In this document: piece by piece, positions 55,082 to 64,000 of the stretch | Layout of the letters: each line of letters begins with the position of its first letter | Numbering within the stretch: the first letter of the stretch is position 1 | Source: Vibrio marinisediminis | GTDB lineage: Bacteria > Pseudomonadota > Gammaproteobacteria > Enterobacterales > Vibrionaceae | NCBI RefSeq assembly: GCF_014050145.1 | Contig: NZ_JACFYF010000009.1 | Span: 62,001-126,000, forward strand | Direction: 5' to 3' | DNA length: 64,000 bases | The notes under the pieces: generated by a model | Seen by the model: only the letters and a program-made list of their open reading frames with translations | Database searches by the model: none | Told to the model about the DNA's origin: nothing | Translations under genes and position numbers: made by a program

Positions 55082-55698
55082 TTTGCCAACTTAAACTCCA
55101 AGCGAACGGTTTGCCCTAGTTGCGCTAACGCGTCGCCATTTTCCACTTTTGGTTGATATTTCCATTTGCGTAGCGCACGTATCGCTTCTTTTTCAAACAT
55201 ACGCCTCGGATTGGCATCCACCACTTCAATGTTCATTGGTCTTCCGGTTGGATCGATAGTAAATCGCAGCACAACAAAACCTTCTGCACCTCGTCTTAGC
55301 GCTTTGGCAGGGTAACGTGGCTCTACTCGATACAATGGCATCGCTTGCTGGTTGACGCCAAAATCACCAAAACTCGGCGCACTGATCGCCAGCCCATCGA
55401 TTGCAGTGTCTAAGCCAAGCGAAGGCTGCATTGACAACGGCGACACTGCCGACGCTTTCGCTTTCGCCTGAGAAAGTGGCATCTGCTCTGGCACTTCAGG
55501 TGGTTTAGGCTGCTGAGGCACCGAACGTTGACGACGCTGAACGTCTTGTTCGTTCTCCATCATAACCATATTGAAGCTCACTGCAGCACTTGGCTCAACA
55601 GCACGACGATGTCCGCCGTCTACCATCCATGCCATAAAGCTAAACAAAGCAAGTGCTATTGCCGCAGCAATGGGAAGCGAGAGTAAGATCCGTAGCAC
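55078..55698 (-). CDS. tonB2: TonB2-type energy transducer
   Basis: The 206-residue protein has one N-terminal membrane segment (about 5-24), a short proline/glutamine linker (about 60-75) and a C-terminal TonB domain (about 115-206) with VEPRYPAKALRRGAEGFVVLRF. It transmits energy from ExbB-ExbD to outer-membrane receptors. The periplasmic linker is short, as in Vibrio TonB2 and unlike E. coli TonB. It overlaps exbD by one base. Confidence 0.92.
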   Translation of the reverse strand: MLRILLSLPIAAAIALALFSFMAWMVDGGHRRAVEPSAAVSFNMVMMENEQDVQRRQRSVPQQPKPPEVPEQMPLSQAKAKASAVSPLSMQPSLGLDTAIDGLAISAPSFGDFGVNQQAMPLYRVEPRYPAKALRRGAEGFVVLRFTIDPTGRPMNIEVVDANPRRMFEKEAIRALRKWKYQPKVENGDALAQLGQTVRLEFKLAK

Positions 55699-56102
55699 TA
55701 TCTTTTCTCCGCTGCCAAAGCGATATTTTTAACACCTGCGCCTTTGGCGGCATCCATTACTTTCACGACCGTGCCGCTGTATGCATGCTCGTCAGCCTGA
55801 ATAACCAGCGATGCTTCCGGTTTATCGAGCAACAAGTGCTCCAATGTTGCCTGAACGCGCTCGACATCCACCACTCGCTTATCAATATAAATATCGTTTG
55901 CCGAGGTGATAGCGACGAAAATGCCCGCATCTTTTTGACTGACAACATTTGAAGCTTGTGGGCGATTAACTTCTACCCCTGATTCGCGTACAAACGAACT
56001 GGTAACAATAAAGAAGATCAGCATGATAAATACTATATCAAGCATCGAAGTTAGGTCGATTTGCGCCTCTTCTTGTTTATGCTGGCGTCTACCGAGTCTC
56101 AT
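55698..56102 (-). CDS. exbD2: ExbD biopolymer transport protein
   Basis: The 134-residue protein has one membrane helix (about 19-39) carrying the proton-conducting Asp22 in SMLDIVFIMLIFF and a periplasmic domain. It forms the proton channel with ExbB. GGAG lies 6 bases before the ATG. It overlaps exbB by 4 bases. Confidence 0.94.
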   Translation of the reverse strand: MRLGRRQHKQEEAQIDLTSMLDIVFIMLIFFIVTSSFVRESGVEVNRPQASNVVSQKDAGIFVAITSANDIYIDKRVVDVERVQATLEHLLLDKPEASLVIQADEHAYSGTVVKVMDAAKGAGVKNIALAAEKR

Positions 56103-56662
56103 CGCTGACTCCTTAACGATTTTTCTAATTTAAACTCTCGAAGTTGGCATGCTTTAGCTAACCGTGCGTGCACGAACATTCCAGCCAACGCGGCGACCAT
56201 TCCAGCCATGGTAGGCAATGTCGCCAATGAAATGCCTGATGCCATTAATTTCGGGTTGCTACTGCCTTGGTTGGCCATCACATCAAAAACGGTGATCATA
56301 CCCGTTACAGTGCCCAGTAAACCCAGCATTGGGCAAATCGCCACAAGCACCTTAATCATATTGAGATTTTGATAAAGCGCCATGTGCGCTTGGGCAATCC
56401 AGCTCTCTCGAATCGATAATGCATACCACGAATGCTGCTCTGTACGTGCATGCCATTGGCTGATCCATGCTGAACGCATCTTAGGAAATTGAATAAGGAG
56501 AAATATGACACGCTCAATAATCAATACCCAGCAGACAAGAACCACAAGACCTAACCACCAAAGTACCTGACCGCCCTGCTCCATAAAACTTTGCAGTGAC
56601 AGCAACCAGTGACTCGACTGAAGGCTCTCGGGCAACCATGAGAAGGAAAATAGAGAAGACAT
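56099..56662 (-). CDS. exbB2: ExbB biopolymer transport protein
   Basis: The 187-residue inner-membrane protein has three helices (about 28-55, 110-130, 145-168) of the MotA/TolQ/ExbB family, with CPMLGLLGTVTGMITVFDVM and MASGISLATLPTMAGM forming the channel. It works with ExbD and TonB. Its gene overlaps ttpC by one base and exbD by four, so the operon is tightly coupled. Confidence 0.93.
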   Translation of the reverse strand: MSSLFSFSWLPESLQSSHWLLSLQSFMEQGGQVLWWLGLVVLVCWVLIIERVIFLLIQFPKMRSAWISQWHARTEQHSWYALSIRESWIAQAHMALYQNLNMIKVLVAICPMLGLLGTVTGMITVFDVMANQGSSNPKLMASGISLATLPTMAGMVAALAGMFVHARLAKACQLREFKLEKSLRSQR

Positions 56663-58029
56663 TACGCCGCATTCCCTACCGCTTGTGGCTCTGAAAGTTT
56701 GCTCAAACTGGCTCTCTCTGCTTGTTCTGCAACTAAGCCGATACCCTGCTTTTCAAGGATATTACGAATATTCTCAGCCTGTGAACTTAAGATGTTATGC
56801 GCCAATAGTAGTGGCATGGCAGCAACCAAACCTAATACCGTTGTCACCAGTGCCATCGATATACCACCAGCCATCACTTTCGGATCGCCATTACCAAATT
56901 GAGTGATCACTTGGAAGGTTTCGATCATACCGGTTACAGTTCCTAACAAACCCAGCATCGGTGCAAGTGCAGCAAGCAACTTCAACATGGATAAACCACG
57001 CTCAAGATTGGTCTGTTCATCAACCACCGCTTCAAGTAAACGCAGTTCTAAAGCTTCTAAGCTGCGGTTTTGCTCTTTGCTATATACCGCAAGAATACGA
57101 CCTAATGGGTTATTGCCAGGCTCACTTGGTTTTTTAAGTTGAGCTCGAATTTTCTGCCGTGTCGTGGCTAAACTCGCACCGCGAACCAATGCAATCACAC
57201 CGCCAATCGCCAAAAGACCAAGGATGATTTTACCAATCACCCCACCCGCTTGTAGGCGGTCCATCACACTAGGTGTTAGCGCAAGTTGCTCTAACATCAC
57301 ACCACGTGAAGGATCAACTATGACATTGGAAACCTCACCTTGTGTCATTGAAACAAGCGAGTCTAGCGTTGGGGCATTGTCAGGTTGCTTCACATACGCC
57401 GTTGCTTCCTGTCGGTCTCCACTCCAAGCTAGATAGCCTTGCTTTCCGACTAAAGCGATAGAGCCTAGACGCAACGCATCCACTTCGGCTTTCTTGCCTT
57501 CTCCATCAATAAATGGGATTTGAACACTTGCCACTTTACTGCTTGCGGAGATTTGCTCATCCATTGCTTGCCAAAGAGCCGTTAACTGCGGCATGGAAGG
57601 AAGCGCGGTCGCCGCGATAATTTGGTCAATTTGAGCATTGTAAGATTGAGCATCCGCTCCGGTTACCGAGTACTTAAGCTCACTTTGTAGCTCTTTCGCA
57701 TTTTGGCGAACAACACCAAAAACTTCACCCAAACTGCCTGTTTCTAAACGAAGCTGTTCTTCTAGGCGAGCCAGCGTATCTTCATTTTGGCTGAACATCT
57801 CCGCTAATTTGTCATTGTTGGCTTGAAGCTGTTGACGCTTTGCTATCAATTGCGCCTTAAGCGTTTTTAGCTCTTTTTCTGTCGCTTTAAAGCCGGATTC
57901 ACGCACTTGGTTGTGCTGCGTTTGTTGCGCGCTCTCTTGGCGAGCTTCAGCGACAAAATCAGCAGAAGCAAACGTAGGTATAGTAAGTGCGGTAACCGCA
58001 AGAATGGTGGTGACAAATTTACACTTCAT
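56662..58029 (-). CDS. ttpC: TtpC, accessory ExbB-like protein of TonB2 system
   Basis: The 455-residue protein has a signal peptide (about 1-23), a periplasmic coiled coil (about 45-100, e.g. LKTLKAQLIAKRQQLQAN), and a C-terminal MotA/TolQ/ExbB domain (about 265-440) with APMLGLLGTVTGMIETFQVI and MAGGISMALVTTVLGL. TtpC is a feature of Vibrio TonB2 systems, where it is needed for energy transfer to some receptors. It follows the DUF3450 gene after one base and is under the same Fur box. Confidence 0.92.
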   Translation of the reverse strand: MKCKFVTTILAVTALTIPTFASADFVAEARQESAQQTQHNQVRESGFKATEKELKTLKAQLIAKRQQLQANNDKLAEMFSQNEDTLARLEEQLRLETGSLGEVFGVVRQNAKELQSELKYSVTGADAQSYNAQIDQIIAATALPSMPQLTALWQAMDEQISASSKVASVQIPFIDGEGKKAEVDALRLGSIALVGKQGYLAWSGDRQEATAYVKQPDNAPTLDSLVSMTQGEVSNVIVDPSRGVMLEQLALTPSVMDRLQAGGVIGKIILGLLAIGGVIALVRGASLATTRQKIRAQLKKPSEPGNNPLGRILAVYSKEQNRSLEALELRLLEAVVDEQTNLERGLSMLKLLAALAPMLGLLGTVTGMIETFQVITQFGNGDPKVMAGGISMALVTTVLGLVAAMPLLLAHNILSSQAENIRNILEKQGIGLVAEQAERASLSKLSEPQAVGNAA

Positions 58030-58030
58030 A

Positions 58031-58792
58031 TTATTTCACCTCCGCGATAAGAGACACAGGCAAGGTGATTAAACTTGGTGCCGTTTGCTTAGCTGCAACA
58101 CCGTATGCTTTATCAAGTTCGGGTTTCATCGAACCATCAATATCAACCCACGTATTGTTCTTTTTGTCCCAAGACCAGTATTTACTGCCGTTTAAACTTC
58201 TCGCAACCAATGCGATACGACCAAGGTGTAGAATATCGGTCTCGCGCTCTTCGCCCGCCACTAGGATTTGACCTTGGTATAGCCCCAGCTTGATGCCGTA
58301 ATCCATTTCGATTTGGTACGCTTCTAAGATTCGGCGGTATTTTTCAGCATCACTAATATCGGCACGAGTCATTAATGCCTCTAGCTTCTCAATACGCGCT
58401 TGGCGCTGCTCAAGCTTAATTGGCGCGTCTTGTTCTACGATATTTTTAAGACCATCAACCATTTGATACATTAATGGCACAACGCCTTGGCGCGTGATTT
58501 TTATCTGTTGTATCTGGCCATCAATGCTTGCCATTTCTTCATTTTGACTCGCGACTAGCGCAGTTAAATGCGTTTGATATACCTGCAAATTCTTCACTTC
58601 CTCTTGAAGTTGCTCAATCTCTGCTTGCAACAATAAAGAGGAATCTGCGCTGTTATTAATGCGCTTTTGGCTCACAGCGGACGCTGAATTAGTTTTATTT
58701 TGAATGGATTGTGCATCATTCAAATTTGAAGCTAAAGCTGGCGCTACCATTGTGGAAAGTAAAATGGCTAAACTGGTTTTTAATCGGTTCAT
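58031..58792 (-). CDS. DUF3450 periplasmic coiled-coil protein
   Basis: The 253-residue protein has a signal peptide (about 1-21), a long coiled coil (about 50-105, e.g. LLQAEIEQLQEEVKNLQV) and a C-terminal DUF3450 region with LHLGRIALVARSLNG and YWSWDKKNNTW. It is the first gene of the TonB2 operon in this genus. It probably contacts the TtpC periplasmic coiled coil, but no direct function is known to me. The Fur box lies 84 bases before its start. Confidence 0.85.
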   Translation of the reverse strand: MNRLKTSLAILLSTMVAPALASNLNDAQSIQNKTNSASAVSQKRINNSADSSLLLQAEIEQLQEEVKNLQVYQTHLTALVASQNEEMASIDGQIQQIKITRQGVVPLMYQMVDGLKNIVEQDAPIKLEQRQARIEKLEALMTRADISDAEKYRRILEAYQIEMDYGIKLGLYQGQILVAGEERETDILHLGRIALVARSLNGSKYWSWDKKNNTWVDIDGSMKPELDKAYGVAAKQTAPSLITLPVSLIAEVK

Positions 58793-58875
58793 AATCGTAG
58801 TCGGTTACCTCAGGCTATCGATATTTTGCTTTTAGCAATTCTCAATGAGGTTTTATTAGTGTCCAAATTTTTGTT

Positions 58876-58894
58876 GATAAATATTATCATTAAC
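58876..58894. promoter_or_regulatory. Fur box before the TonB2 operon
   Basis: GATAAATATTATCATTAAC matches 15 of 19 bases of the Fur consensus. It lies between the TonB2 operon start and the receptor gene end, so it should give iron-repressed expression of the leftward operon. Confidence 0.8.
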
Positions 58895-58983
58895 AATTAG
58901 CAACGCATAGTAACGATTTTTTCTGTCTTTTCCAACGAATACAGGGGAAGGGCTCCCTTCCCCTAAAATAATTCGATGTAATT

Positions 58984-61098
58984 CTAATATTTTACTTGAA
59001 GTGTCGCCATGTAGTTACGACCTTCGCCAATCACAACATCTTCTGCAAACTGGTGTTTAGACGATGTTGTCCCGCCCCCCGCTAAGTAGTCCGTATCAAA
59101 TACATTTTCAACAGCAAATCGAGCAATTAATTCTAAGTTCTCATCATATTGATGGGTATAGGCAACACCCATATCAACACGGGTATAGCCATCCTTCTTG
59201 AAGGTGTTCTCTGCGTTGCCATATCGAGAGCCTTCATAGATTAAACCTACATTTAAATCTAACTCATTGGTTGCCGCGTAAGTTGACCAAACGCTTGCTG
59301 CAAACTCTGGCACATCGACAGGACGATTTCCGGAGAATGTCTCATGCTTTTTGATCTCCGCATCTAGATACATCGCAGAAGCTGTCATTGAGAACTGCTC
59401 AGTTAAGTAACCCTGTACACTAAGCTCCGCACCATTATGTACTTTCTCACCAGATTGCGTTCTGTTCACCAATGTCTTGCTTGCATCATTTGGATCCGCA
59501 CCTAAATCCACATCTAACTTGATATCTTGTTGAGTGATGTTAAACACCGCGCCGGAAACAAAAAGTTGCTCATCAAGCAATTCCCACTTTGTTCCAATTT
59601 CATAAGATACACCTTTGGCTGCATCTAGAATCTCACCGTCATTCACGTATGTCGTTTTACTGTCAGACATCACTTTACCTTGCGGCTCAAAACTTTCTGC
59701 GTAAGAGAAATACACGCTGCCATTCTCAGCAGGGTGATAAATCACGCCTAACTTTGGTGACACACTCTCTTCGGCAACACCTTCTTCCACTTTACGGTCA
59801 AAACGCACACCTGCGATGACTTGCCATTGGTCATTGAGCGTGACCATATCTTGTAGATAAAAACCCCAGGTATCGTATCGGCTTGAACGGTTAAAGGAAT
59901 TGCCGCTATATTGTGGATTGCCGACTGAATCCCCAGGAGCCACTTCTTGAGAAATAAACGATTCTTGTGCACGTAGATAACGGTAACCTAGCCAGTTTGC
60001 TCCGATAAGCATTTGGTGATTCATACCAGCAATATCAGTATCGGCAATGAAGTCCATGTAAGCTGTTTTAAAGCGCCACTCATCATTGCGGTGGTTGCCG
60101 CCCTGCGTCACGGTACCGGAACCATCGAGCGCGATATTAGCGAAGCTTGGGTAGCTTTCGATATCAACACGAGAGAAATCTTGATAGTTATACCCCACTC
60201 GCATAGACCACACATCATTTAAAGACGCATCAACATCAAAACCAAGGTTTTCAACATCATTTTCAATTTCGGACCACTGAGCATCCCAAATATGATTCTT
60301 ACTTCCAACTCGTTGACCATCTAATGTGTAGAGCGCTCCAGAATCAACACTACCGTGATCATTGGTTTTATCGTAGTGCACCGAAACGGTGACATCGTCA
60401 CTTAAATCATATTCGACAAATAAGCCTGCTACTAAGCGATCCGTTTGCGGTGATGAGCCATCACCATATTCACGCCAAGAACTGTAGCTTTCTTTTGAAA
60501 TCACTGTACGGGCACGCAGTGTCTCTGCTTCATTCAATGCACCACTCACATCAACCATGGTGCGTGAGTGATCATCAGATCCAATATCTTGGCTAACGCT
60601 AATCTGAGTATCATTGCTCGGTTTCTTGCTCACCATATTAATGAGACCACCTGGCGCTGATGCGCCATAAAGCAAACCAGAAGGACCTTTTACTACTTCC
60701 ACTTGCTCTAGTAATTCTACTGGTTGGCGATAATGCGACCAATGCTGATTACCATCTTTTAGGAATCCTGTTGAGCTGTTTACTTCAAAACCACGTAACG
60801 AAAAACGCTCGCGGTTACGCCCTGTTCCGCCAGCGCTCACACTAGCGTCGTTTTGCAAAACCTCACCTAAGGTACTTGCACGCTGCTCATCAATAATTTG
60901 TTCACCAATAACCGCAACTTGCCCAGGAGTTTCTAACTGAGTCGCTTCCATTCGCATTGCCGTTGAGTTGGTTTCGGCTTTATAGCCATACTCTCGGCCT
61001 TCCACGACCATATGCTCATCTGTTTTTACACTCTCTGCCATTGCAGGAGTAGCTAGTACTGCGCCTATCACTAGCGCTAGCTTACTCTTAGTAAACAT
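58984..61098 (-). CDS. TonB-dependent siderophore receptor
   Basis: The 704-residue outer-membrane protein has a signal peptide (about 1-21, cleavage after AMA), a TonB box-like segment EHMVVEG (about 28-34), a plug domain (about 50-155, e.g. LRGFEVNSSTGFLKDG and VVKGPSGLLYGASAPGG) and a 22-strand beta-barrel ending in VKY. The ferrichrome/FhuE-like subfamily is likely by its VVKGPSGLLYG motif; the siderophore is unknown. ATG 61098 has GGAG 6 bases upstream; an earlier in-frame codon at 61131 is not supported. Its Fur box and adjacent TonB2 operon suggest that this TonB serves it. Confidence 0.92.
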   Translation of the reverse strand: MFTKSKLALVIGAVLATPAMAESVKTDEHMVVEGREYGYKAETNSTAMRMEATQLETPGQVAVIGEQIIDEQRASTLGEVLQNDASVSAGGTGRNRERFSLRGFEVNSSTGFLKDGNQHWSHYRQPVELLEQVEVVKGPSGLLYGASAPGGLINMVSKKPSNDTQISVSQDIGSDDHSRTMVDVSGALNEAETLRARTVISKESYSSWREYGDGSSPQTDRLVAGLFVEYDLSDDVTVSVHYDKTNDHGSVDSGALYTLDGQRVGSKNHIWDAQWSEIENDVENLGFDVDASLNDVWSMRVGYNYQDFSRVDIESYPSFANIALDGSGTVTQGGNHRNDEWRFKTAYMDFIADTDIAGMNHQMLIGANWLGYRYLRAQESFISQEVAPGDSVGNPQYSGNSFNRSSRYDTWGFYLQDMVTLNDQWQVIAGVRFDRKVEEGVAEESVSPKLGVIYHPAENGSVYFSYAESFEPQGKVMSDSKTTYVNDGEILDAAKGVSYEIGTKWELLDEQLFVSGAVFNITQQDIKLDVDLGADPNDASKTLVNRTQSGEKVHNGAELSVQGYLTEQFSMTASAMYLDAEIKKHETFSGNRPVDVPEFAASVWSTYAATNELDLNVGLIYEGSRYGNAENTFKKDGYTRVDMGVAYTHQYDENLELIARFAVENVFDTDYLAGGGTTSSKHQFAEDVVIGEGRNYMATLQVKY

Positions 61099-61164
61099 CT
61101 TCTTCTCCGAATTTATATGCAGTCTTACCAAAGCTGCTTGTCATTTTCGAAGCGGAATATAAGT

Positions 61165-61183
61165 GATAATCAGTATCATTAGC
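61165..61183. promoter_or_regulatory. Fur box before the siderophore receptor
   Basis: GATAATCAGTATCATTAGC matches the Fur consensus at 16 of 19 positions when read on the minus strand. It lies 67 bases before the receptor start. Confidence 0.85.
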
Positions 61184-61215
61184 ATTGAATTTACATTCTT
61201 TGCATTCGCACTGTT

Positions 61216-61241
61216 AAAACAAAAACACGCTGATCAGCGTG
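61216..61241 (-). terminator. Terminator of the two-component operon, contains the stop codon
   Basis: The perfect palindrome CACGCTGATCAGCGTG (61226-61241) is followed on the minus strand by TTTTTGTTTT. The TGA stop of the histidine kinase (61234-61236) lies inside its stem. Confidence 0.85.
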
Positions 61242-62649
61242 CTTTAGAAATTGGAAATAGCAACTCGATATGTAAACCACCATTTTTCCGGTTTCGTACT
61301 CGTACCTTGCCTTTCATTAAATCCATCGACTGCTTAACAATCGCGAGCCCAAGACCATAGCCACCAGCTTTCTTATCACGCGAAGATTCGATGCGCGTAA
61401 ACGGTTGGAAAATATCTTCAAGCTTATTCTCTGCGATCCCTTTTCCATTATCTTGCACTGCAATTGCTATGTATTTATGCTCACCCTCCGTTAGAGCATG
61501 AATAAACACATCAATAGCGACCTCTTCACCAGCGTATTTGATCGAGTTGGAAAGTAAATTGCGTACGCATCGTACTACGAGTCGTTCATCTGCAATAACC
61601 TGTTTGGTATCATCACTCGCCCAAAAACTCAGTTTTTGATTCCCACCAATATCCAGTTGGCTCTGCTCCACCTGCGAACGGGTATAACTTTCTAAACACA
61701 CTGGTTTTAGGCTTACTTCGTAGCGTGCATTTTCCAGCTGACTGTAAGTCAAAATTTCCGCCACTAGGTTATCCATCTCTTCAACTTCACGCTCAACACG
61801 TTCAACAAGTGCTATGTCCTGATCGGACACTTTATGCTTGAGCAGATGGAGTGCAAGATTTTGCCTTGCTAACGGCGTACGCAGCTCATGGGAAACATCA
61901 CGGATAAGGCGCTTTTGCTTCTCAGCTAAAGCATGAATCTGCCGACTCATCTCATCAAAATCTTGAGCCAGTTCATTGAACTCAATGGTTTGCGACTGAA
62001 GCTCTGCAACCACACTGCCGCTGAACTCACCTTGAGCCAACCTATGACTCGCCTCTTTAAGTCTATTAAGCGGTTGTTGCAACTTACGCGCCAGTATCAA
62101 CGAAAACAGGGTCAAGATAACTAAGGCTATGACCACTTTGCTCACATTAAGATAATTGAGAAAACGATGAGCTGGGTGCAATTGACTGGGTAATTGAATC
62201 ACCAAGGTACTCTGCTTGCTCAAAGGAATACCAATGAGCGGTTTATTGACTCGCTCCCCCATATTACCGCCCAGCTGGCGCAAAAACTTAAGCTTAAACT
62301 CAAAATGAGGATGCATATCCCGGTGAGTGATCGGCTGGTTATTCTTATTGAGGACAAACAGGTAAAACGGTTGAGCATTTTCCCAATCAGCCAACTCATC
62401 CATATCGCCATCTTCGATCAATACATTTGCTTGATAGGCTAAATTACGCATCTGCTCTTTCACTGGCTCAGGCAGTACCAAGAGCGTTCGGATCAGTGCT
62501 TGTTCTGTGGCAGATTGAAGCAACAAAATGCATAACACCACAGCTGACATATAGCTAAAAATCTCAAATGCCAAACTGTGTTTATGTTTTTTGAAATTAG
62601 AAAGAAATGTAGAACAATTCAAAGCACTATTCTCTGACACTAGAAACAA
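61234..62649 (-). CDS. EnvZ/CpxA-type sensor histidine kinase
   Basis: The up to 471-residue inner-membrane kinase has two membrane segments (about 30-50 and 168-190), a periplasmic domain between, a HAMP domain (about 188-240), the H-box VSHELRTPLARQN (about 250), and an ATPase domain with DNGKGI and GYGLGLAIV. The signal is unknown. The first in-frame start, TTG 62649, overlaps the response regulator gene by 23 bases; GTG 62640 or TTG 62622 are alternatives and no start is clearly favoured. Confidence 0.88.
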   Translation of the reverse strand: MFLVSENSALNCSTFLSNFKKHKHSLAFEIFSYMSAVVLCILLLQSATEQALIRTLLVLPEPVKEQMRNLAYQANVLIEDGDMDELADWENAQPFYLFVLNKNNQPITHRDMHPHFEFKLKFLRQLGGNMGERVNKPLIGIPLSKQSTLVIQLPSQLHPAHRFLNYLNVSKVVIALVILTLFSLILARKLQQPLNRLKEASHRLAQGEFSGSVVAELQSQTIEFNELAQDFDEMSRQIHALAEKQKRLIRDVSHELRTPLARQNLALHLLKHKVSDQDIALVERVEREVEEMDNLVAEILTYSQLENARYEVSLKPVCLESYTRSQVEQSQLDIGGNQKLSFWASDDTKQVIADERLVVRCVRNLLSNSIKYAGEEVAIDVFIHALTEGEHKYIAIAVQDNGKGIAENKLEDIFQPFTRIESSRDKKAGGYGLGLAIVKQSMDLMKGKVRVRNRKNGGLHIELLFPISKAR

Positions 62650-63292
62650 AGCTATAGCCTTTGCCTCGAACAGTTTTGATATGCTGCTTAGACAAACCCG
62701 CCTCTACTAACTTTCGGCGTAAGTTACTAATATGCATGTCTAAGTTTCGGTCAAATGGACTGAGTTCTTTTTTCAGCACTTCGATCTGCAATTGGGCTTT
62801 TGATATCACCACACCTTCATTACGGATGAGGTAATTGAGTAAGTCAGCTTCCGTGCCGGTAAACGGCAAGCCCGAAATCGCCTCACCAAAGCTATCTTCT
62901 GCTAATGCATTATTTTGACGCTGCTTTTCTAGACCAACCCGACGGAAGATTGCCTTAATACGAGTAAGTAACTCAGGGACTTTAAATGGCTTAACGACAT
63001 ATTGATCGGCACCCGCTTGATACCCATCAAGCATTGATGACTCATCATTTAGTGCAGTGAGCATCAAAATGGGGGTGGCAAAACGTTGGCAAATGCGGCG
63101 AGCCACTTGTAACCCACTTAACTGAGGAAGCATCACATCCAGTAACACCAAATCTACGGAATGTTTTTCTATGTAATTCAGAGCTGCCTCACCGCAGTGA
63201 ACGCAAGTTACTTGATACCCCTCTAATTCCAGAACTTCAGAGATGAGCTGGCAGAGTTCGATATCATCATCAACCACTAAAATTTTCGACAT
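62627..63292 (-). CDS. OmpR-family response regulator
   Basis: The 221-residue regulator has a receiver domain (1-115, phosphoacceptor Asp52 in LVLLDVMLPQLSG) and a winged-helix DNA-binding domain (about 125-220, ending in RKLVEAGLSKQHIKTVRGKGYSFV). It is paired with the overlapping sensor kinase gene downstream. An earlier TTG at 63304 is less likely than ATG 63292. The target genes are unknown; the adjacent receptor gene is separated by a terminator, so it is not an obvious target. Confidence 0.92.
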   Translation of the reverse strand: MSKILVVDDDIELCQLISEVLELEGYQVTCVHCGEAALNYIEKHSVDLVLLDVMLPQLSGLQVARRICQRFATPILMLTALNDESSMLDGYQAGADQYVVKPFKVPELLTRIKAIFRRVGLEKQRQNNALAEDSFGEAISGLPFTGTEADLLNYLIRNEGVVISKAQLQIEVLKKELSPFDRNLDMHISNLRRKLVEAGLSKQHIKTVRGKGYSFVSSVRE

Positions 63293-63395
63293 CTTTATTC
63301 GCAATAAACAACAAGGAATGCGATTCTAAATCGCAACTATTATCAGTACAAGCCCGTTTGTTAAATTACTCCTTTCCAGTTGATTGCGACAGAAT

Positions 63396-63424
63396 AAAAC
63401 AAAAACCCGACAATTGCCGGGTTT
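63396..63424 (-). terminator. Terminator of the TRAP permease gene
   Basis: Stem AAACCCG/CGGGTTT with an 8-base loop is followed on the minus strand by TTTTTGTTTTATTC, 37 bases after the permease stop. Confidence 0.8.
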
Positions 63425-63460
63425 CTGTTTTATTCTCACTTTGAATGTCAATTCGCTGAA

Positions 63461-64000
63461 TTATTGCGTTCGTTTTATCCGCATACGCTGCATCATCACA
63501 ACCCCAACAAACAACAATAATGCAGGTATCCACATCCACTCTTTACGAAAACGCTCTACTGGAATTCTGACATCAACTATTTGCTGGTCGAACTGAAGAC
63601 CAACTGCCTCTGCTGGGCTAGCAAAACTAACGACATCAATCAATGTCTGCTCGCCTTGCTGATAAGTTGCAATACCCAATGCGTCAAGCCTATCTTGACC
63701 ACTACTACCATGCGGAACTTCGAATAACACCGAGAAATCTCGCATTTTACCGACACTATCTTCCCCACTAATTCGCATTCTAAGCACACTACCCTGCTCT
63801 AACGATTCTAGAGTTTGTGCTAGCTGTGCAGGATTACTCGATTGATAAGGTTCAATGACTTGATCTACCCAGTAGCCCGGTCGGAACAGAGTAAAGGCGA
63901 CCAACAGTAACAATATCCCTTCATACCATTTGTTACGGGTTAGAAACCAACCTTGTGTCGCGGCGGCAAATATCAACATAGCAATGGTCGATACAATAAA
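63461..64000 (-). CDS. TRAP transporter fused permease, C-terminal end (DUF3394)
   Basis: The frame is open to the right edge of the window (about 179 residues seen). It has membrane segments near its start (TQGWFLTRNKWYEGILLLLVAFTLFRPG) and end (WMWIPALLLFVGVVM), with a soluble domain between, matching the DUF3394 tail of fused DctQ-DctM TRAP permeases. The N-terminal part lies outside the window. The substrate cannot be told from this part. Confidence 0.8.
   Translation of the reverse strand, partial: FIVSTIAMLIFAAATQGWFLTRNKWYEGILLLLVAFTLFRPGYWVDQVIEPYQSSNPAQLAQTLESLEQGSVLRMRISGEDSVGKMRDFSVLFEVPHGSSGQDRLDALGIATYQQGEQTLIDVVSFASPAEAVGLQFDQQIVDVRIPVERFRKEWMWIPALLLFVGVVMMQRMRIKRTQ

Noticed and set aside
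63433-63447. TTCTCACTTTGAATG fits the SypG enhancer pattern
   Set aside because: It lies after the end of a leftward gene, beside a terminator, with no TGGCAC element within 100 bases on either side. Chance is the better explanation.
1-64000. CRISPR arrays, insertion sequences, prophage or integron
   Set aside because: No regularly spaced repeats, transposase or integrase frames, or phage structural genes were seen on either strand.

Overview
The window comes from the chromosome of a Vibrio species (Vibrionaceae, Gammaproteobacteria). The evidence is a riboflavin synthase/NorM divergent pair of the Vibrio type, a complete syp-type biofilm polysaccharide locus, a TonB2-type TtpC-ExbB-ExbD-TonB-TPR cluster and the fused TRAP permease with a DUF3394-like tail. 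No prophage, transposase, CRISPR array or rRNA was seen. The species cannot be fixed from this sequence alone.

Layout. 1-5.2 kb: housekeeping and accessory genes (a DUF3802-like fragment, fructosamine kinase family protein, CPXCG protein, ribE, norM, a secreted ATP-dependent DNA ligase). 5.5-26.6 kb: a syp exopolysaccharide locus. A stand-alone HPt protein and a sigma54-activating response regulator (SypG type) come first, then an extra SypN-like glycosyltransferase, two tRNA-Val genes, and then sypABCD, sypHIJKL, sypMNO and sypPQR. Genes for SypE and SypF are not between sypD and sypH. Five near-perfect sigma54 promoters each have a TTCTCA-type site upstream at a strikingly fixed distance, which defines the regulon from sequence alone. 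26.6-30.7 kb: an AT-rich, gene-poor stretch with a GltS-type symporter and an AraC-family regulator.

30.7-39.1 kb: a leftward operon for a RbsD/FucU mutarotase, a ribose-type ABC importer, MtnK, MtnA and a FucA-like class II aldolase, divergent from a SorC-family regulator. It reads as import and DHAP-shunt breakdown of 5-methylthioribose or 5-deoxyribose. 39.2-47.4 kb: pirin, ROK kinase, a GGDEF-EAL protein, an orphan oligosaccharide flippase, a GGEEF diguanylate cyclase and a DUF2726 protein. 47.5-53.4 kb: a CitA/CitB-type two-component system divergent from a four-gene polar amino acid ABC transporter. 53.9-61.2 kb: a TonB2-type energy-transducing operon and a siderophore receptor, each preceded by a Fur box. 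61.2-64 kb: an OmpR/EnvZ-type two-component system and the C-terminal end of a TRAP permease.

The two most interesting systems are the syp variant wired through an HPt-SypG pair without SypE/SypF nearby, and the sugar-salvage operon that joins its own importer and mutarotase to MtnK-MtnA-aldolase. All assignments are by reading motifs and gene order; no database search was run.
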